DNA from: Mesorhizobium sp. CU3
Lineage (GTDB): Bacteria; Pseudomonadota; Alphaproteobacteria; Rhizobiales; Rhizobiaceae
Direction of reading: 5' to 3'
Assembly: GCF_006442965.1 (NCBI RefSeq)
Contig: NZ_VFWX01000009.1
Location: forward strand, 217,870 to 281,869
Length of the DNA stretch: 64,000 nucleotides
In this document: one piece after another, positions 33,594 through 42,356 of the stretch
Layout: each line of letters begins with the position of its first letter
Numbering within the stretch: the stretch's first letter is position 1
Position numbers and translations under genes: made by a program
The notes under the pieces: generated by a model
Told to the model about the DNA's origin: nothing
Seen by the model: the letters and a program-made list of their open reading frames with translations, nothing else
The model's database searches: none

Positions 33594-35444
33594 CTACTTC
33601 GTCTGGAAGCGCGCGACCGACAGGAACTTCACCGCATTGCCGGTGAACCGGCTGGCATCCTGCACGTCGCCATCGGTCTGGAAGCCGGCGGTATAGACCT
33701 CGCTCGGCGGCGTATGCACGATGTTATAGGCATAGCGCGGCGCCGTCGTCGGGTCGGAGACCGAAGCGATGTTGACGCCACTGCCCAGCGCCCAGCGCGC
33801 CGCTTGCGGAGGCGTCGCCACCACCATGGCCTTCGGCCCGGGCCTCAGGTCGCGGGACGAGGCCCGGCCTTCCTTGGCGGTGGTCTTCACGCCGGCGCCG
33901 ATCGCCTTTGCCGGATCGCTTCCAGCCGGAAGCGCCGCGATGGCCTGGCGCGGCGATGCCGCGTCGACGCCAGACGGATCGTTGAAGGCCGAGCGCGGCT
34001 CCGGCTGCGTCAGCGACGCGAGCTGATACTCCGCGGGAGCGTCGGTCTTGGCGCTGGCCTGCTCGAGCACTGCCTTGATCTCATCCTGCTTGCCGGGCTG
34101 CGGGCGAGCCGTCGGCAGCACCTCGAACGCGTCGGTCGCGCTCTTGTCCTGCTGCGCCGTATCCGCCAGCGCCATCAGCACATTCTGGTCCTTCGGCGCC
34201 AGTTCCGCCGGCGTCGTCGAGCGGTCGGGACGCCAGGTCGGCAGCGGAATGTTGTTGACAGCCACCTGGGCTGGATCGGCGGCCGCGGCCTCGCCGGCAC
34301 TTGCCGTGCCGAACGGAACCTTGTCAGGCACAGGCGCATGCGCGGTGGAAACCGCTTGCTCCGTCGTCGCCGAGGCGTCGGCGACCGCGAATGGCACGTT
34401 CTGCGGCGTCTGCTGGCCGACATCGACCTTCGGACGCGGCGCGAAATCGGGCAGCGGGACTTCCTTCGGCGGCAGCGCGGCGATGATCGTCTCGGGCGTG
34501 TCCTGCTGCGTCTGCTCGGAATCGTCCGCCACGTCATCCGCGATCTGCGGGATGTTGGCGCGCTTGGCATCCTTCGGCGACACGATGGTGATGCCCGGAA
34601 GGTTACTGTTGCGGGCGGGGGCGGCGCTGGCCATCTGAACCTGCTTCGCGGCCTTCGCCTTCGGCGCCGGCGCGCTGTCGTCGGCTTCGTCGTCCGCCTC
34701 GTCGGAACCGCCGCCAAACCAGGCGAACAGGCCGCCGGAGCGCTTGGTCGAGCCACCTGCGCTGGCCAGTTCGATATTGGGCGTGCCGGAACCCTTGCGT
34801 GCCTGATAGGCAGCCAAAGCCTGCTGATAGCCGGGAAGCGGCTTGCCGTCGCTCGGCACATGTAGCGTCTTGCCGTTGGGGAACAGGCTGACCAGTTCCT
34901 GGCGGCTGATGCCCGGCCAGTGGCGCACATTGCCGACATCCATATGGACGAAGGGCGAACCGGAGTTCGGATAGTAGCCGACGCCGCCGCCCTGCATCTT
35001 GAGGCCGATGTTGCGCAGCTTCTTCAGCGGCACGCCCGGAATGTAGAAGTCCATCGCCTTGCCGAGCATATGCTGGCTTTTCTCGGCGACGCCGCGGCTG
35101 CGCGAGCGCAGCAACGCGTTGGTCGACGGCGAACGGTAACCACAGACGACCTGGATATAGTCGGTCGCGCCGGCTTCGCGATAGGCTTCCCACACGAGAT
35201 CGAGCAACCGCGGATCCATCTTGGTCGGCTCGTTGCGGCGCCAGTCGCGCAGGATGATATTGATCTTGCGCAGGCCTTCCGGATCGTAGCGACCGTTGCG
35301 CTTGTAGACGATCTCGGCCTTTTCGTGCGTATGCAGGTGATAGAGCTTAAGCGAACGGATTTCCGCCCTGGCGCCGGATGTCGCCGTGGACAGGAAAGCT
35401 ACGGCCAAAATCACGAACGTCAGCCACCTCGGCCAGACGCTCAT
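33594..35444 (-). CDS. DUF882 (M15-like) protein with long disordered tail
   Basis: A 616-residue exported protein. A signal peptide (RWLTFVILAVAFLSTATSGARA) is followed by the DUF882/peptidase M15 domain: residues about 70-190 contain VVCGYRSPSTNALLR, SQHMLGKAMDFYIPGV and GYYPNSGSPFVHMDVG, giving the His and Asp zinc ligands of LAS-type peptidoglycan peptidases. Over 400 C-terminal residues (PAPKAKAAKQ, repeated IPLPTWRP/VPLPDFAPRP blocks) are low complexity. DUF882 proteins are thought to cut peptide cross-links in peptidoglycan; E. coli MepK (YcbK) is the comparison. Start at ATG 35444 is chosen because it starts the signal peptide. Confidence 0.87.
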   Translation of the reverse strand: MSVWPRWLTFVILAVAFLSTATSGARAEIRSLKLYHLHTHEKAEIVYKRNGRYDPEGLRKINIILRDWRRNEPTKMDPRLLDLVWEAYREAGATDYIQVVCGYRSPSTNALLRSRSRGVAEKSQHMLGKAMDFYIPGVPLKKLRNIGLKMQGGGVGYYPNSGSPFVHMDVGNVRHWPGISRQELVSLFPNGKTLHVPSDGKPLPGYQQALAAYQARKGSGTPNIELASAGGSTKRSGGLFAWFGGGSDEADDEADDSAPAPKAKAAKQVQMASAAPARNSNLPGITIVSPKDAKRANIPQIADDVADDSEQTQQDTPETIIAALPPKEVPLPDFAPRPKVDVGQQTPQNVPFAVADASATTEQAVSTAHAPVPDKVPFGTASAGEAAAADPAQVAVNNIPLPTWRPDRSTTPAELAPKDQNVLMALADTAQQDKSATDAFEVLPTARPQPGKQDEIKAVLEQASAKTDAPAEYQLASLTQPEPRSAFNDPSGVDAASPRQAIAALPAGSDPAKAIGAGVKTTAKEGRASSRDLRPGPKAMVVATPPQAARWALGSGVNIASVSDPTTAPRYAYNIVHTPPSEVYTAGFQTDGDVQDASRFTGNAVKFLSVARFQTK

Positions 35445-35822
35445 GTGAAAATGCCGCCCGTTTGTATGTCGTTCGACTTTGTTCAAATCAAATGGCCTTG
35501 CAGGCTGCCGTTTGTCCCCGGATTTGACCAAACGGATGTGTCGTTTCACATCCGAGTATCGATCCTAATGGTTAATCATCGTTTATTGAAGCCGAAATGC
35601 GGTAACACCGTGGCGATATCCCGTCAAAAATGCTGCACAGCATTTCGTGGTAAATTGCTGGTTTAGATCAAGAATCCGGCTTCGGCCAGAACACGATCTG
35701 TTACCGTTAGCGTTAATGCGTGATCCGCAGCAACCCCAACCGCGGAATACCCGCGATTTTCGTGTCAAACGCGACAATTTGACTCGGATTTTAATCCCGA
35801 GAGCTGGCTCGAAGCTTGTCGT
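35445..35822. other. Intergenic region between DUF882 and the NtrC-type regulator
   Basis: 378 bases. It is AT-richer than the neighbours at 35560-35680 and contains the likely DUF882 promoter. A hairpin-forming run near 35783-35801 (CTCGG...CCGAG) could end regulator transcription. No gene is supported. Confidence 0.45.
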
Positions 35823-37367
35823 TCACGAAGCTAGGCGGTCGACACGACCGGCTTCGGGATCAATGCCATATTCCTTCAACTTTCGGTAGAGTGTCGAGCG
35901 GCCGATGCCCAACCTGCGCGCGACTTCGCTCATTTGGCCATTGTAATGGTCGATGGCGAGCTTGATCATTTCGAACTCGACCTCGGCCAGCGCGCGCACA
36001 TTGCCGCGCTCGTCTAGGGCCTTAAGCGTACCGAATCGTGGCAGCAGCCGCGGCGGCGCCTCACCACCGGCCGGTGCGGCCGCGCTGGCGTTACGAACCT
36101 CGTTTTCCGCCAGCGCCGAAACATCCCAAGCCGCGTCGGCGGTTGCCGATACCGGTTCCGCTTCGAGATTGACCGTTCCTTCCACCTGCGCGCGGATCTG
36201 CGGGAATTCTTCTTCGGTGAGCAGGTCGCCGTCCGCCAGGACCGATGCCCTGAACACCGCGTTTTCCAGCTGGCGGATATTGCCCGGCCAGTCGTAGGCC
36301 TGCAGCATGGCGAGCGCCGCCGCCGATATGCCGGTAAGCCGGCGGCGCGGGTCGGCGGGAGCCACCTTTTCCATGAAGTGGCGGACCAGATAAGGAATGT
36401 CGTCGCGGCGGTCGCGCAGCGGCGGCACGAAGATCGGGTAGACGTTCAGCCGGTAGAACAGGTCCTCGCGGAACTTGCCGTCCTTGACCTGCTGCAACAG
36501 GTTGCGGTGCGTCGCCGAGATCAGCCTGATATCGACCTTGACGGTCGAGCGGCCGCCGACCGGATCGACCTCGCCCTCCTGGACGGCGCGCAGAAGCTTC
36601 ACTTGGACGTCGAGCGGCAGGTCGCCGATCTCGTCGAGGAACAGCGTGCCGGCATTGGCCTCGACGAACTTGCCGGTGTGCTTGTCGCTGGCGCCGGTGA
36701 AGGACCCTTTTTCGTGGCCGAACAGGATCGATTCGACCAGGTTCTCTGGGATCGCGCCGCAATTGACGGTGACGAACGGCTTCGAGCGGCGGTCGCCGCT
36801 CCCCTGGATGGCGCGCGCCACCAGCTCCTTGCCGACGCCGGATTCGCCTTCGATCAGGATCGGGATGTTGGACGCCGCCGCCTTCTGGCCGAGGCGGATG
36901 ACCCGATCCATCGCCGGGCTGTGCGTGATCAAGTCCTTGAAGGTGAGATGGCCGCCGCGCCGCCGCGCCGTGCGCTTCACCTCGTCCTCGACCGCTTCGA
37001 CCTTCAACGCATTGGCGATCGAGGTCTGCAGCCTGTCGGGCGATGCCGGCTTGACGACGAAATCGAACGCGCCGTGCCGCATCGCCGAGACGACGGTCTC
37101 GATGCCGCCCTGGGCCGTCTGCACGATGACCGGGATGTTTATGGCGCGCTCGCGCATCGCCTTCAGCACGCCGATGCCGTCGAGGCCCGGCATCACGAGA
37201 TCGAGGATGACGACCGACACCTCGCGTGCATTCGCTCCGTCGAGCACATCGAGGCCTGCCGCGCCGCCATCCGTGACGATCGCGGCATGGCCGAACTTCG
37301 TCACCGCGGCCTCGAGCAGCCTGCGCTGCACCGGATCGTCATCGACTATGAGTACGGAACCTGTCAT
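35823..37367 (-). CDS. Sigma-54-dependent response regulator (NtrC family)
   Basis: A 514-residue protein. An N-terminal receiver has the DDD pocket (SVLIVDDDP), phosphorylation Asp56 in VILDLVMPGLDG and Lys in FVVKPAS. The AAA+ domain has Walker A GESGVGKE at 174-181, sigma-54 contact loop GSFTGA (221-226; canonical GAFTGA) and Walker B LFLDEIGDLPL. The C-terminal Fis-type HTH is VARRLGIGRSTLYRKLKEYGI. It activates RNA polymerase with sigma-54 after phosphorylation. No sensor kinase gene is adjacent, so the signal is unknown. Start at ATG 37367. Confidence 0.92.
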   Translation of the reverse strand: MTGSVLIVDDDPVQRRLLEAAVTKFGHAAIVTDGGAAGLDVLDGANAREVSVVILDLVMPGLDGIGVLKAMRERAINIPVIVQTAQGGIETVVSAMRHGAFDFVVKPASPDRLQTSIANALKVEAVEDEVKRTARRRGGHLTFKDLITHSPAMDRVIRLGQKAAASNIPILIEGESGVGKELVARAIQGSGDRRSKPFVTVNCGAIPENLVESILFGHEKGSFTGASDKHTGKFVEANAGTLFLDEIGDLPLDVQVKLLRAVQEGEVDPVGGRSTVKVDIRLISATHRNLLQQVKDGKFREDLFYRLNVYPIFVPPLRDRRDDIPYLVRHFMEKVAPADPRRRLTGISAAALAMLQAYDWPGNIRQLENAVFRASVLADGDLLTEEEFPQIRAQVEGTVNLEAEPVSATADAAWDVSALAENEVRNASAAAPAGGEAPPRLLPRFGTLKALDERGNVRALAEVEFEMIKLAIDHYNGQMSEVARRLGIGRSTLYRKLKEYGIDPEAGRVDRLAS

Positions 37368-37525
37368 GAGTGTCTTGAACGCCCGCCCGAGAAATCCCCA
37401 TGGATCATCTTGGCACACGGTTCTAAATAAGGTTTCAAAAAACCCGGTGAACGAATTCCTTAGGATTTGACCGGCTTGTTTTTTCCCCTTTGATTTTGGC
37501 CCCTTCATTCAAAAGAGGATTGTCC

Positions 37526-39364
37526 ATGCGCATGATGTTCGATCGGCGGCTTGCGGCGGCGGCGACCGGTCAGGGCGCGGCCGGTCTTGGCGAATTGCCG
37601 GAATGGAACCTCGCCGATCTTTATTCCGGCATGGATGCGCCCGAGCTGAAGCGCGACATCGCCAGGGCAGCCAGCGACGCCATCGCCTTCGAGACCCGCT
37701 GGAAGGGAACGCTCGCTGCAGAGGCCGGGCGCGGCGCCGCCGGTCGTCTCGGCGAGGCGCTGAAGGCCTATGAGGCGCTGGAGGAGCTGATCGGCCGTAT
37801 CGTTTCCTATGCCGGCCTCGTCTATGCCGGCAACACTGCAGATCCGCAGCGCGCCAAGCTCTATGGCGACGTCCAGGAGAAGATGACCGACGCCAGCGCG
37901 CATCTTCTGTTCTTCGCGCTCGAGCTCAACCTGATCGACGATGCCGCGATTGAAAACGCCTTGGCCTCCGACGCGGCCTTCGGCCATTACCGGCCCTGGG
38001 TGATCGATCTCAGGAAGGACAAGCCTTATCAGCTCGAGGATCGCGTCGAGCAATTGTTCCACGAAAAGTCGGTCACCGGCCGCGGCGCCTGGAACCGCCT
38101 GTTCGACGAGACGATGACCGACCTGCGCTTCGATATCGACGGCGAGGAGCTGACGCTGGAGCCGGCGCTCAACCGATTGCAGGATCCGGATGGCGAGGTG
38201 CGGCGGCGCGCCTCGGAAGCGCTCGCCGCGACCTTCCGCAAGAATTTGCGCACCTTCACGCTGATTACCAACACGCTGGCAAAGGACAAGGAAATCTCCG
38301 ACCGCTGGCGCGGCTTCCAGGACATCGCCGATTCACGCCATCTCGCCAACCGCGTCGAGCGCGGTGTGGTCGACGCGCTGGCGGCCGCCGTCCGCGAAGC
38401 GTATCCGCGCCTGTCGCACCGCTATTACGCGATGAAGGCGCGCTGGCTCGGTATGGAGGTGATGAACCACTGGGACCGCAACGCGCCGCTGCCAGAGACG
38501 CCGAAGGCGGTGATCCGTTGGGACGACGCCAGAGACACGGTGCTGTCCGCCTATCAGCGCTTCGCGCCGGAGATGGCCGAGATCGCGCGGGGCTTTTTCG
38601 ACCACAACTGGATCGATGCGCCGGTCAGGCCCGGCAAGTCGCCCGGTGCCTTCGCCCACCCCACTGTGCCGTCGGCGCATCCTTACGTGCTGCTCAACTA
38701 TATGGGCAAGCCGCGCGATGTGATGACGCTGGCGCATGAGCTCGGCCACGGCGTTCACCAGGTGCTGGCCGCCGGCCAGGGCGCGCTGATGGCCTCGACG
38801 CCGCTGACGCTGGCCGAGACCGCCTCCGTCTTCGGCGAGATGCTGACCTTTCGTTCGCTGCTCGACCAGACCACCGATAGGCGCGAGCGCAAGGCGATGC
38901 TCGCCCAGAAGGTTGAGGACATGATCAACACCGTCGTGCGCCAGATCGCCTTCTACGAGTTCGAGCGCAAAGTCCATGCCGAGCGCAGGAACGGCGAGCT
39001 GACCTCGGACAGGCTGGGCGAGTTCTGGCTGGAGGTGCAGGCCGAGAGCCTTGGGCCGGCGATCAAGCTGCGCGAGGGCTACGAGGTTTTCTGGACCTAC
39101 ATCCCGCACTTCATCCACTCGCCCTTCTACGTCTACGCCTATGCCTTCGGCGACTGCCTGGTGAACTCGCTCTACGCGGTCTACCAGAATGCCGAGCGCG
39201 GCTTTCAGGAGAAGTATTTCGAGATGCTGCGCGCCGGCGGCACCAAGCATCATTCGGAGCTTCTGGCGCCGTTCGGCCTCGACGCCACCGACCCTGCCTT
39301 CTGGCAGATCGGTCTTGGCGTGATCAGTGCGCTGATCGACGAGCTCGAAGCGCTCGACAAGTGA
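37526..39364 (+). CDS. pepF: Oligoendopeptidase F (M3 metallopeptidase)
   Basis: A 612-residue M3-family zinc peptidase. The catalytic motif is AHELGHGVHQ (HExxH) with the downstream ETASVFGEML glutamate ligand; the C-terminal FWTYIPHFIHSPFYVYAYAFG is typical of PepF. It cleaves short peptides in the cytoplasm. ATG 37526 with AGAGGA seven bases upstream supports the start. It is divergent from the regulator gene. Confidence 0.93.
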   Translation: MRMMFDRRLAAAATGQGAAGLGELPEWNLADLYSGMDAPELKRDIARAASDAIAFETRWKGTLAAEAGRGAAGRLGEALKAYEALEELIGRIVSYAGLVYAGNTADPQRAKLYGDVQEKMTDASAHLLFFALELNLIDDAAIENALASDAAFGHYRPWVIDLRKDKPYQLEDRVEQLFHEKSVTGRGAWNRLFDETMTDLRFDIDGEELTLEPALNRLQDPDGEVRRRASEALAATFRKNLRTFTLITNTLAKDKEISDRWRGFQDIADSRHLANRVERGVVDALAAAVREAYPRLSHRYYAMKARWLGMEVMNHWDRNAPLPETPKAVIRWDDARDTVLSAYQRFAPEMAEIARGFFDHNWIDAPVRPGKSPGAFAHPTVPSAHPYVLLNYMGKPRDVMTLAHELGHGVHQVLAAGQGALMASTPLTLAETASVFGEMLTFRSLLDQTTDRRERKAMLAQKVEDMINTVVRQIAFYEFERKVHAERRNGELTSDRLGEFWLEVQAESLGPAIKLREGYEVFWTYIPHFIHSPFYVYAYAFGDCLVNSLYAVYQNAERGFQEKYFEMLRAGGTKHHSELLAPFGLDATDPAFWQIGLGVISALIDELEALDK

Positions 39365-39707
39365 CGGCGCTGGCATCGTAGGAATAATTTAGCCGGAATG
39401 CATGTTCGCGGCTGCGTTGTTCTTGGTCCAAATATCTGTTCCGGAACAACTTTGCGCTGAATTTTTCAATTAGCTTTCGCCGGCCCGTATGATAGCGTCC
39501 GGCGCAAGCTCAGCCGGACGCATAGCCAAGGCCGGAGACGGCCCCTGGGCGCATCGGCGAATGCGACGATGGCCGTCGGTCAAGAGCACAAACGCACCCG
39601 ATAGCCCGATTGAAGCCGGCCGTTCCGCCGATCGCGGAACGCTTGATGATCCCTGCGGCGCGCTCGCCATTCCGGGCGACAGTCGGCAGATCGGACTGGA
39701 GACAGAA
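39365..39707. other. Intergenic region with a perfect hairpin
   Basis: 343 bases before the membrane-HhH gene. GCGTCCGGC at 39495-39503 pairs with GCCGGACGC at 39513-39521. No T-run follows. The frame of the HhH gene stays open back to 39489, but the translation is not convincing and a GGAG site precedes ATG 39708. Confidence 0.45.
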
Positions 39708-40403
39708 ATGAGCACTTTCTTCTACATGCTCCTGGCGTTCGTTGTGGGTGTTTTGGTTGGCTGGTTCATCTGGGGCCGCCTGCGCGGCGAGCTCGACAGC
39801 CTGCGCGGCGACCTCGACCGCACACGCGGCGAGCGCGACAGGGCGCGCAACGATCTCGATGCCTGCGGCCGCGCCCGCGCCGAACTCGAGGCCAAGCTGC
39901 GCGATGCGGCGGCCGGAGCCGCGAAGACGCCCGCGCCGGCGTCGGCCCCCTTGATGTCGACGTCCTCGGCACCTGCGTCCGCTGCGGCCAAACCGACGGC
40001 GAAGGCCGCTACAGCCAAAAAGCCCGCGGTGGCCAAGACGGCGGCCGCGCCAAAGCCGGCCGCCAAAACCGCCGCTCCCAAGCCGGCGGCGAAGAAGGCA
40101 GCAGCACCTGCCGCGAAGAAAACAGCCGCCCCGGCGGCAGTTGCCGGCAAGGCCGACAATCTGCGCCGCCTGATCGGCATTGGCCCGGTCAACGAGAAGC
40201 TGCTCAAGGGCCAGGGCGTCACCACCTACGCCCAGATCGCCGCCTGGACCGAGGCCGACGTCAAGCGCATCGAGGAAGTGCTCAACTTTGACGGCCGCAT
40301 CGCGCGCGAGAGATGGATCGAGCAGGCGAAGCTTCTCGCCGCCGGCGACGAGGCAGAGTTCGCCAAGCAGTTCCCCACGGCCGGCACCGCTAACAACACT
40401 TGA
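39708..40403 (+). CDS. Membrane-anchored protein with histone-like linker and HhH domain
   Basis: A 231-residue protein in four blocks: an N-terminal membrane helix (MLLAFVVGVLVGWFIWG), a coiled-coil stretch (residues 25-67, LRGDLDRTRGERDRARNDL), an Ala/Lys/Pro-rich linker (repeats like AAKPTAKAATAKKPAVAK, residues 75-150) and a helix-hairpin-helix domain (NLRRLIGIGPVNEKLLKGQGVTT). HhH domains bind DNA, and the linker resembles histone H1 tails. A membrane-tethered DNA-binding role is inference; no partner is nearby. Confidence 0.82.
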   Translation: MSTFFYMLLAFVVGVLVGWFIWGRLRGELDSLRGDLDRTRGERDRARNDLDACGRARAELEAKLRDAAAGAAKTPAPASAPLMSTSSAPASAAAKPTAKAATAKKPAVAKTAAAPKPAAKTAAPKPAAKKAAAPAAKKTAAPAAVAGKADNLRRLIGIGPVNEKLLKGQGVTTYAQIAAWTEADVKRIEEVLNFDGRIARERWIEQAKLLAAGDEAEFAKQFPTAGTANNT

Positions 40404-40560
40404 ACAACCGCGCCTGTCGAAAGGGAGGCGGCGTCCACGACGGATGCCGCCTTTGTTCTGGGCCACGATAAGCTTTACGCCGCCCGACGCCGCTCCCTCG
40501 ATTGCGCCTCGCCGAGCCCCCATATAGAGCGGTCGATTGAACTGACCGCATCCGAGGCTC

Positions 40561-41706
40561 ATGTCCCTGCCCGCCGCCATCTTCCGCAACGACGAGAGCG
40601 CTCGTCAGCTGGTGTTCGACCGGCCGCGCGAGATCATCGTCGCGCACAACGCGGAGGAGTTCGCACCGGCGCTCGAGCGGGCGCAGGCTGCCTCCGACGG
40701 CGGCAAATGGCTGGCCGGATATTTCTCCTACGAGGCCGGCTACCTGCTTGAGCCGAAGCTGGTGCCGCTGTTGCCCGAAGGCCGTCGCGCGCCGTTGATT
40801 TGCCTCGGCGTCTTCGATGCGCCGCTCGAACAGGCGGTGCCGCCGGCCAACGGCCAGGCCACCAATGGCCCGATCTTCGACGCAAGGGCGACATGGTCGG
40901 CGCGCGATTATGCCGCCCGCTTCGAGCGCCTGCACGACCACATCCGCAAAGGCGACTGCTATCAGGGCAACCTCACCTTCCCGGTCCAGGCGCATTGGTC
41001 GGGCGATCCGCTTGCCGCCTTCGACGCGCTCACCGAACGCCAGCCGGTGAAATACGGCGCGCTGGTCTCGCTCGGCGATCCGATCGTCTTGTCGCGGTCG
41101 CCGGAATTGTTCTTCGAAATCGATGCCGACGGCGTGATCGAGACGCATCCGATGAAGGGCACCGCGCCGCGCGGCGCCACCAAGGCCGAGGATGCGCGGC
41201 TGAAAGCCTTCCTGCGCAACGACGAGAAGAACCAGGCCGAGAACCGGATGATCGTCGACCTGTTGCGCAACGACATCTCGCTGATCAGCGAGGTCGGCAC
41301 GCTGGACGTGCCTGAGCTGTTCCGCATCGAAAGCTATCCGACGGTGCACCAGATGGTGAGCCGGGTGCGGGCGAAGCTTTTGCCCGACATCGGCATCCGC
41401 CACATCTTCGCCGCGCTCTTTCCCTGCGGCTCGATCACCGGCGCGCCGAAGATCCGCGCCATGGAAATCCTGCATGAACTGGAAGGCGTGCCACGCGACG
41501 TCTATTGCGGCGCCATCGGCTGGATCGCGCCGGACGGCAGGATGCGCTTTTCGGTGGCGATCCGCACCATATCGCTCTTTGCCGATGGCGAAGCCGTCTA
41601 CAATGTCGGCGGCGGCGTCGTCTTCGATTCCACCGCCGAGGAGGAGTACCGGGAGTGTCTTCTGAAAGCGCGCTTCGCGACGGGAACGGCGCCGGCTTCG
41701 AGCTGA
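40561..41706 (+). CDS. pabB: Aminodeoxychorismate synthase component I
   Basis: A 381-residue chorismate-binding enzyme without a fused glutaminase. Features: HPMKGTAPRG, NRMIVDLLRNDISLIS, TVHQMVSRVRAKL and LFPCGSITGAPKIRAMEIL, all typical of PabB/TrpE chorismate-binding sites. It makes 4-amino-4-deoxychorismate for folate with an amidotransferase (PabA) and chorismate. The pabC-type gene overlaps its 3' end by 52 bases, so both belong to one operon. Confidence 0.92.
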   Translation: MSLPAAIFRNDESARQLVFDRPREIIVAHNAEEFAPALERAQAASDGGKWLAGYFSYEAGYLLEPKLVPLLPEGRRAPLICLGVFDAPLEQAVPPANGQATNGPIFDARATWSARDYAARFERLHDHIRKGDCYQGNLTFPVQAHWSGDPLAAFDALTERQPVKYGALVSLGDPIVLSRSPELFFEIDADGVIETHPMKGTAPRGATKAEDARLKAFLRNDEKNQAENRMIVDLLRNDISLISEVGTLDVPELFRIESYPTVHQMVSRVRAKLLPDIGIRHIFAALFPCGSITGAPKIRAMEILHELEGVPRDVYCGAIGWIAPDGRMRFSVAIRTISLFADGEAVYNVGGGVVFDSTAEEEYRECLLKARFATGTAPASS

Positions 41707-42317
41707 TCGAGACCATGCGCTGGGAACCGGGCTCGGGCTTCCTGCGCTTCGACCGCCACCTCGCCAGGCTCTATTCCTCCGCCGCCGAACTCGGCTTCGC
41801 CTGCGATCCCGAGCGGATCGGCGAAGCGCTGTCGAGCGCCACCGGCGGGCATGGCCTTGCCTTGCGCACGCGTCTTGCCTTGCAGCGAAACGGCGAAGCG
41901 ACGGCGGCAGCAGAACCTTACGAACCGCTTGCCGCCGACAAGGTCTGGCGCCTGCGGCTTGCCCGCACGAAGCTCGACTCGCAGGACATGCTGCTGCGCC
42001 ACAAGACCAGCCGGCGGCAGCTTTATACACACGCTCGCTCCGAATATCTCGTCACCCAGGCGGACGAGGTGATCCTCGCCAATGAGCGCGGAGAGCTCTG
42101 CGAAGGCACGATCACCAATCTCTTCGCCGACTTCGGCGACGGCATTCTCGCCACGCCGCGCCTCGACTGCGGCCTGCTGCCTGGAATATTGCGCGGCGCG
42201 CTTCTGGATGAAGGCCGCGCCGTCGAAGCGATCTACAGCTTCGAGGACCTGAAGTCGGCGAAGGCGATCTTCGTCGGCAACTCGCTGCGCGGGCTGATCC
42301 CGGCGCGGCTTGATTGA
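41655..42317 (+). CDS. pabC: Class IV aminotransferase, aminodeoxychorismate lyase (PabC-like)
   Basis: A 220-residue fold-IV PLP enzyme beginning with GTG inside pabB (GAGGAG 8 bases upstream). ETMRWEPGSGFLRFDRHLARL, the lysine in LRHKTSRRQLYTHAR and ANERGELCEGTITNLFADFG are PabC/BCAT-family signatures. With PabB it would give 4-aminobenzoate and pyruvate. Assignment is based on the overlap with pabB; the family also includes D-amino-acid and branched-chain aminotransferases. Confidence 0.85.
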   Translation: MSSESALRDGNGAGFELIETMRWEPGSGFLRFDRHLARLYSSAAELGFACDPERIGEALSSATGGHGLALRTRLALQRNGEATAAAEPYEPLAADKVWRLRLARTKLDSQDMLLRHKTSRRQLYTHARSEYLVTQADEVILANERGELCEGTITNLFADFGDGILATPRLDCGLLPGILRGALLDEGRAVEAIYSFEDLKSAKAIFVGNSLRGLIPARLD

Positions 42318-42356
42318 TCGGGCTGGAGAGATAAACTGGATAGCACCCAACCCGGC

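Noticed and set aside
39489..39707. N-terminal extension of the membrane-HhH protein
   Set aside because: A GGAG site and a membrane helix start at ATG 39708; the upstream part forms a hairpin and reads without pattern.
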